This document shows positions 60,690-64,000 of a DNA stretch of 64,000 nucleotides, in pieces. The notes under the pieces are model-generated. The model was not told the DNA's origin, ran no database searches, and was given only the letters and a program-made list of their open reading frames with translations. The stretch is from Micromonospora_E sp048060115. Its GTDB lineage: Bacteria > Actinomycetota > Actinomycetes > Mycobacteriales > Micromonosporaceae. Both the position numbers and the translations under genes were made by a program. The first letter of the stretch is position 1. Every line of letters begins with the position of its first letter. The DNA is taken from assembly GCF_048060115.1 (NCBI RefSeq), contig NZ_JBHMIM010000033.1, positions 13,032-77,031 on the forward strand, written 5' to 3'.

Positions 60690-60758
60690 CGACACGACAC
60701 GACACGACCGGATCGCCGGCACTGCGGATCTGATTTCGCCCTGGACATCAGCTGACAG

Positions 60759-60947
60759 ATGGCGGCCGTGGCGTTGCCCTGCTCCGTTATCTGGCCGCAG
60801 GTCTGGTTCGTGTTGCCGATCGTCATCGTGTTCGGGCTGATCGTGACCCTGCCGCTGCGCTACCTGGCGCATTTCGAGTGGCGGATGCCGATGCTCGACC
60901 TCGATGCGTCAGTGCTCAAGGACGCAGTGGACGTCCGATACTGGTGA
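60759..60947 (+). CDS. Possible small single-pass membrane protein
   Basis: A 62-codon frame with one hydrophobic helix (WFVLPIVIVFGLIVTLPLRYLAHF) and a short polar tail. No ribosome-binding site is clear before ATG 60759 and no family is recognised. It could be a real small membrane protein or a fragment left by rearrangement; it lies in the accessory stretch between the conserved gpsA block and the DUF397 gene. Confidence 0.35.
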   Translation: MAAVALPCSVIWPQVWFVLPIVIVFGLIVTLPLRYLAHFEWRMPMLDLDASVLKDAVDVRYW

Positions 60948-60977
60948 GCGCCGCCGACGATCCTGTGTGGTGTGCGG

Positions 60978-61178
60978 TCAGGCGGTGAGGGTGCCGGTCT
61001 TGGTGGCGGTGATGAAGGCCGACCAGTTGGTGGGGGAGATGGTCAGGGCCGGGCCGGTGGGGTCCTTGGAGTCGCGTACGCCGATCACGCCGGCCAGCCC
61101 CTCGGCGACCTCGACACAGTCGCCCGCGCTGTTGGATCGGCTGCTCTTGCGCCAGGTGGCGCCGGTCAGGTCGGTCAT
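60978..61178 (-). CDS. DUF397 domain protein
   Basis: A 66-residue DUF397 protein with the family core TGATWRKSSRSNSAGDCVEVAEG and VGVRDSKDPTGPALTIS-like pattern (here VIGVRDSKDPTGPALTISP). DUF397 genes usually follow an XRE/DUF5753 regulator, and the pairs act in development or as antagonistic regulators in actinomycetes. AAGGAG precedes ATG 61178, which overlaps the regulator's restored stop (ATGA). Confidence 0.9.
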   Translation of the reverse strand: MTDLTGATWRKSSRSNSAGDCVEVAEGLAGVIGVRDSKDPTGPALTISPTNWSAFITATKTGTLTA

Positions 61179-62050
61179 GGCTCGTACTCCTTCGCCGTGT
61201 CCAGCAGCAGCGCCCGCGACTCGGCCTCGCTCAACGCGGCCGACCGGATGTCGTGGTAGACCCAAGCGTACCGGTCGCTCTCGGTCTGCTTGTCGAGGAA
61301 TAGCGCGCCGGTGATCGACTCCTGGTAGACCCCGTGGTGGGCTCGTGCTGCTCGGGAAAGTCCAGGATGGTGACGAGCCGCCGGTCAGCACCCCGGCATG
61401 CAGGTCGGACGAGAACGGCAGGACCCGGACGGAGACGTTCGGCAGCCGGCCGGCATCGGCGAGCCGACGCACCTGTGCCGCCATGATCTGGCGCGACCCG
61501 ACCACGCGGCGCAGCACCGCCTCGTCGACGACGATGTCGAACTCGGGAGCCTGCGGCTCCAGCCGGGTCAGCAGTCGGGCCCGGCCCAGCCGCACCGTGA
61601 CCCGGTCGGCGATCTGGTGACGGGCACGCCGTCGACGTCCTTGGTGAAGATCGCGGTGGCGTACTCCCTGGTCTGCAGCACGCCCGGGATGAGCTGGCTC
61701 TGATAGACGCGGATCCGGCTGGCGGCCTCTTCCAGGCCCACGTACAGCTCGAACCAGGACGGCAGGCTGGCGTAGTCGTGCCACCAGCCCTTTCCCCGGG
61801 TCTTGGTCGCCAACGCGGCAAGGATCTCGGTGGTCTCCTCCTCGACGCCGTACAACTCGCAGAGCAGCACGACGTCGCCGGAGCGGACCGGGACCACGCC
61901 GCACTCCATCCGCCACAGCTTCGTCGCCGACCACTCCAGCTCGCTGGCGACCGACGTCTGCGGCAGCTGGGTCAGCCGCTCGCGCAGCTGACGCAGCTCC
62001 CGGCCCAGTCGTCGGCGCGGTACGGACGAGTTCAACACGGACGGGGACAT
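61175..62050 (-). pseudogene. XRE-family/DUF5753 regulator broken by three frameshifts
   Basis: From ATG 62050 (AGGAGG upstream) the first frame gives an HTH (LGRELRQLRERL, SVASELEWSATKLWRMECG) and the start of DUF5753 (SLPSWFELYVGLEEAASRIRVYQSQLIPGVLQTREYATAIF). Homology then continues in a second frame from HQIADRVTVRLGRARLLTRL, in a third from TILDFPEQHEPTT, and in a fourth from ESITGALFLDKQTESDRYAWVYHDI to a stop overlapping DUF397. Each break, near 61625, 61380 and 61342, is explained by one missing base. Either a decayed gene or sequence errors. Confidence 0.75.
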
Positions 62051-62348
62051 GGCTACCACCTCCTGAGATGCTCGACCCCACCTATCCTGCCGTCACTATT
62101 GGACTCTCAACCTCGGTCGATCGGTGGACGGGCGACTCGGCTCAACGTCGATCGGACTTCTTCACAGTTGAACGCCCGATGTCACCTGGCACTCACCCAG
62201 ACGGATCGTGACGACACTGAGTCAGTCGTAGGTCCACTATCAGGCTATCTGCCGGGATTGAGGTAGCGGTTTGTGATACTGCCTTTACAGATCGCTAGTT
62301 GGATCTTTAGGGTCGGAGGGACATGGCCAAGAGTTACGGGGGTCCCTA
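62051..62348. other. Intergenic region with a mini-frame before the secreted protein
   Basis: No gene of normal length is supported. The first ~200 bases are less GC-rich than average. GGAGGG (62315-62320) stands two bases before an ATG that opens an eight-codon frame MAKSYGGP, whose TAG overlaps the GTG start of the following gene by one base (TAGTG). It may be a coupled leader frame or chance. Confidence 0.4.
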
Positions 62349-64000
62349 GTGGATGCTGTCCAGACGCCGCCGACCGGTCCGATCCGTCAACGACGTCGCT
62401 GGACGAGTGTCCTGGTAGCCGCGCTGCTTGCCCTGCCCGGGCACCTCACAGTCCTACCTCGACCAGCAGTAGCTGCCACAGCTCAGCCGGATTGCGTCGA
62501 CCAGGCAGCTACCGCAAGCGAAGCCGAACAGGTCGCTGCGGACTGCGGCGATCGGGTGGAGGTCCTGGCCGAGGGCACCGAGTACTCGTACAGCTATGTG
62601 GAACCGGACGGAACGAAGACGTTGGAGTCGGCCGTCCTTCCACAACGCGTACGCGATGCCGCCGGGTCCTGGATTCCGATCTCGACACAGCTGGTCACCG
62701 CCACCGGTGGCCGATGGCGGCCGACAGCGACAACGGCCGAGGTGACGTTCAGCGGTGGGGGCGGCGGACCGCTGGTAGAGCTGCACGCCGGGAACAACTT
62801 GTTCTCGATCTCCTGGCCGACTCCGCTCCCCGCGCCGTCCATCAACGGTGACACCGCGACGTACTCGTCGGTGCTGACTGACATCGACCTGCACGTGATC
62901 GCCACCCGGACCGGATTCAAGCATGTGTTGGAGGTCAAGACGGCGCAGGCTGCGGCCAACGAAGACTTGGCGCAGGTGCGTTACCTGCTCGGCGGCGATA
63001 TCACACCGGAACCCCTCGCCGGTGGCGGTCTGCGACTGGCTGACCCGACCGGGCGTACCGTCGGAGTGACCCCGACGGCATCGATGTGGGACTCGTCGGT
63101 CGACCCCACCCTCGGCGGCGAGGTGTTGCCGCCGGACCCCGGGCGCAGCGCCGAAGGCGCGGAGGCGCCCGCGCCGTCGACCGCCGCAGGACCGGGACCG
63201 GCGACCCCGTTACGGCCGGTCGAGGTGCAGGTCGGCACGGACGAACTCGCGGTCGTCCCGGATCAGGCGGTGCTGACCGGACCCGACACCGTATTCCCGG
63301 TCTTCATCGACCCGTCATTCGAGAACAAGAGCGCCAACTGGGCGTACGCGAACAACATCAACACGAACTGGGACATCGGCAACCGGGCCTGGGTCGGCCG
63401 CAACACCTACGACGGCGCGCTCTACCGGTCGTTCTTCGACTTCAACGTCTGGCAGGTCCGCGGCAAGCGGGTGCTGTCCGCGCAGGTCCGTGCCAAGCTG
63501 GACCACTCCTGGTCGTGTTCGGCGACGCCGACGCACCTGTACCGGACGGCTGGTGTGTCGGCGACGCCTCGGATGTCGTGGGGCACTCGTCCACTGCCGT
63601 CGTCGAAGTGGTTGGCGGCGCAGGAGGCCAACGCCAACGAGGCGGGTGGGTGCGGCGTCATCCAGCCGGATGTCGACGTCGAGTTCGGCGGCTCCGCCCT
63701 GACCAGCGACGTTCAGTACGCGGTGAACCGGCAGTGGACCGGCTACACGGTCGGGCTGTGTGCGTGCAACAGTTCGGGGCAGTACGAGTCCACGCAGGAC
63801 CGCTGGAAAATGTTCTACGTCGATCAGACCTGGCTGATCGTCAGCTACAACTCGCGGCCAGGGGTACCGACGGAGCTGACCACCTCGTCGGTGGCGTGCG
63901 GTGGTGTCGTCGGCACCACGTCCCCGAAGTTGCGGGCCCGGTATGTCGACCCGGACGGTTCCGACACCCTGATCGGGAGGTTCGAGTGGAAGGACGTGAC
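62349..64000 (+). CDS. Large secreted protein, N-terminal part, cut by window edge
   Basis: The frame is open from GTG 62349 to the end of the window (550 codons seen). A basic start and hydrophobic segment (TSVLVAALLALPGHLTVL) give a signal peptide. The exterior sequence contains ATASEAEQVAADCGDRVEVLAEGTEYSY, TYSSVLTDIDLHVIATRTGFKHVLEVK, VFPVFIDPSF followed by a Trp-rich NWAYANNINTNWDIGNRAWVG, and SFFDFNVWQVRGKRVLSAQVRAKLDHSWSC, matching the DNRLRE/LamG-type secreted proteins of actinomycetes, some of which continue into RHS repeats or toxin-like ends. The C-terminal function is unseen. GGGGG lies seven bases before the GTG. Confidence 0.8.
   Translation, partial: MDAVQTPPTGPIRQRRRWTSVLVAALLALPGHLTVLPRPAVAATAQPDCVDQAATASEAEQVAADCGDRVEVLAEGTEYSYSYVEPDGTKTLESAVLPQRVRDAAGSWIPISTQLVTATGGRWRPTATTAEVTFSGGGGGPLVELHAGNNLFSISWPTPLPAPSINGDTATYSSVLTDIDLHVIATRTGFKHVLEVKTAQAAANEDLAQVRYLLGGDITPEPLAGGGLRLADPTGRTVGVTPTASMWDSSVDPTLGGEVLPPDPGRSAEGAEAPAPSTAAGPGPATPLRPVEVQVGTDELAVVPDQAVLTGPDTVFPVFIDPSFENKSANWAYANNINTNWDIGNRAWVGRNTYDGALYRSFFDFNVWQVRGKRVLSAQVRAKLDHSWSCSATPTHLYRTAGVSATPRMSWGTRPLPSSKWLAAQEANANEAGGCGVIQPDVDVEFGGSALTSDVQYAVNRQWTGYTVGLCACNSSGQYESTQDRWKMFYVDQTWLIVSYNSRPGVPTELTTSSVACGGVVGTTSPKLRARYVDPDGSDTLIGRFEWKDV

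Overview
The window is chromosomal DNA from a high-GC actinomycete, most likely a member of the Micromonosporaceae. The evidence is very high G+C with third-position bias, frequent GTG starts, GTGA/ATGA stop-start overlaps, the F420 gene fbiD, a lysine/alanine-tailed HU protein, an XRE/DUF397 pair, and gene order. From memory, the order ilvBNC-serA-leuB-ilvE-cimA ... tRNA-Gln/tRNA-Glu-ndgR-leuCD-hup-mutT1-ppk-fbiD-plsC-gpsA matches the Streptomyces coelicolor region around SCO5512-SCO5559 and, for its second half, Mycobacterium tuberculosis Rv2981c-Rv2989. No database search was run.

Layout. 1-2.6 kb: visibly less GC-rich accessory DNA with a CysQ/inositol-monophosphatase-like enzyme coupled to an unrecognised 429-residue protein, abutting a truncated alpha/beta hydrolase. 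2.9-9.4 kb: acyltransferase, lipoprotein with a duplicated domain, ECF sigma factor with a membrane-anchored tail, GNAT, class C beta-lactamase-like hydrolase. 9.4-29.7 kb: dinB followed by the branched-chain amino acid block (ilvD, ilvB-ilvN-ilvC, leuB, ilvE, cimA), with mannosyl-3-phosphoglycerate synthase, serA, a GGDEF-EAL protein and ApbE between. 29.7-37.3 kb: EEP phosphatase, MoxR-DUF58-VWA operon, HtrA-like protease and ArfB, interrupted by one complete and one doubly deleted IS200/IS605-type tnpB element. 37.3-44.9 kb: subtilase, a GGDEF-STAND-TPR fusion with a coupled partner, a DUF protein and an ArsR-like regulator. 44.9-60.6 kb: the conserved leuCD/hup/ppk/gpsA neighbourhood with two tRNA genes. 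60.6-64 kb: accessory DNA with an orphan palindrome, a frameshifted XRE regulator beside an intact DUF397 gene, and the start of a large secreted protein cut by the window edge.

How the genes work together. The window holds most enzymes of valine, leucine and isoleucine synthesis (ilvBN, ilvC, ilvD, ilvE, leuB, leuC, leuD, cimA); leuA and ilvA are not here. Three control points are visible: a short leader peptide plus intrinsic terminator before ilvB, a second leader peptide with five consecutive branched-chain codons plus a terminator before cimA, and the IclR-type NdgR gene divergent from leuCD. A second theme is polyphosphate and nucleotide housekeeping (ppk, a CYTH-CHAD protein, MutT1). 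A third is cyclic-di-GMP signalling by two unrelated GGDEF proteins.

Most interesting items: the two branched-chain attenuators; the two tnpB elements whose shared left end lies directly against the ATG of two unrelated genes and carries their ribosome-binding site; the GGDEF-STAND-TPR fusion; and the left-edge phosphatase/unknown pair.
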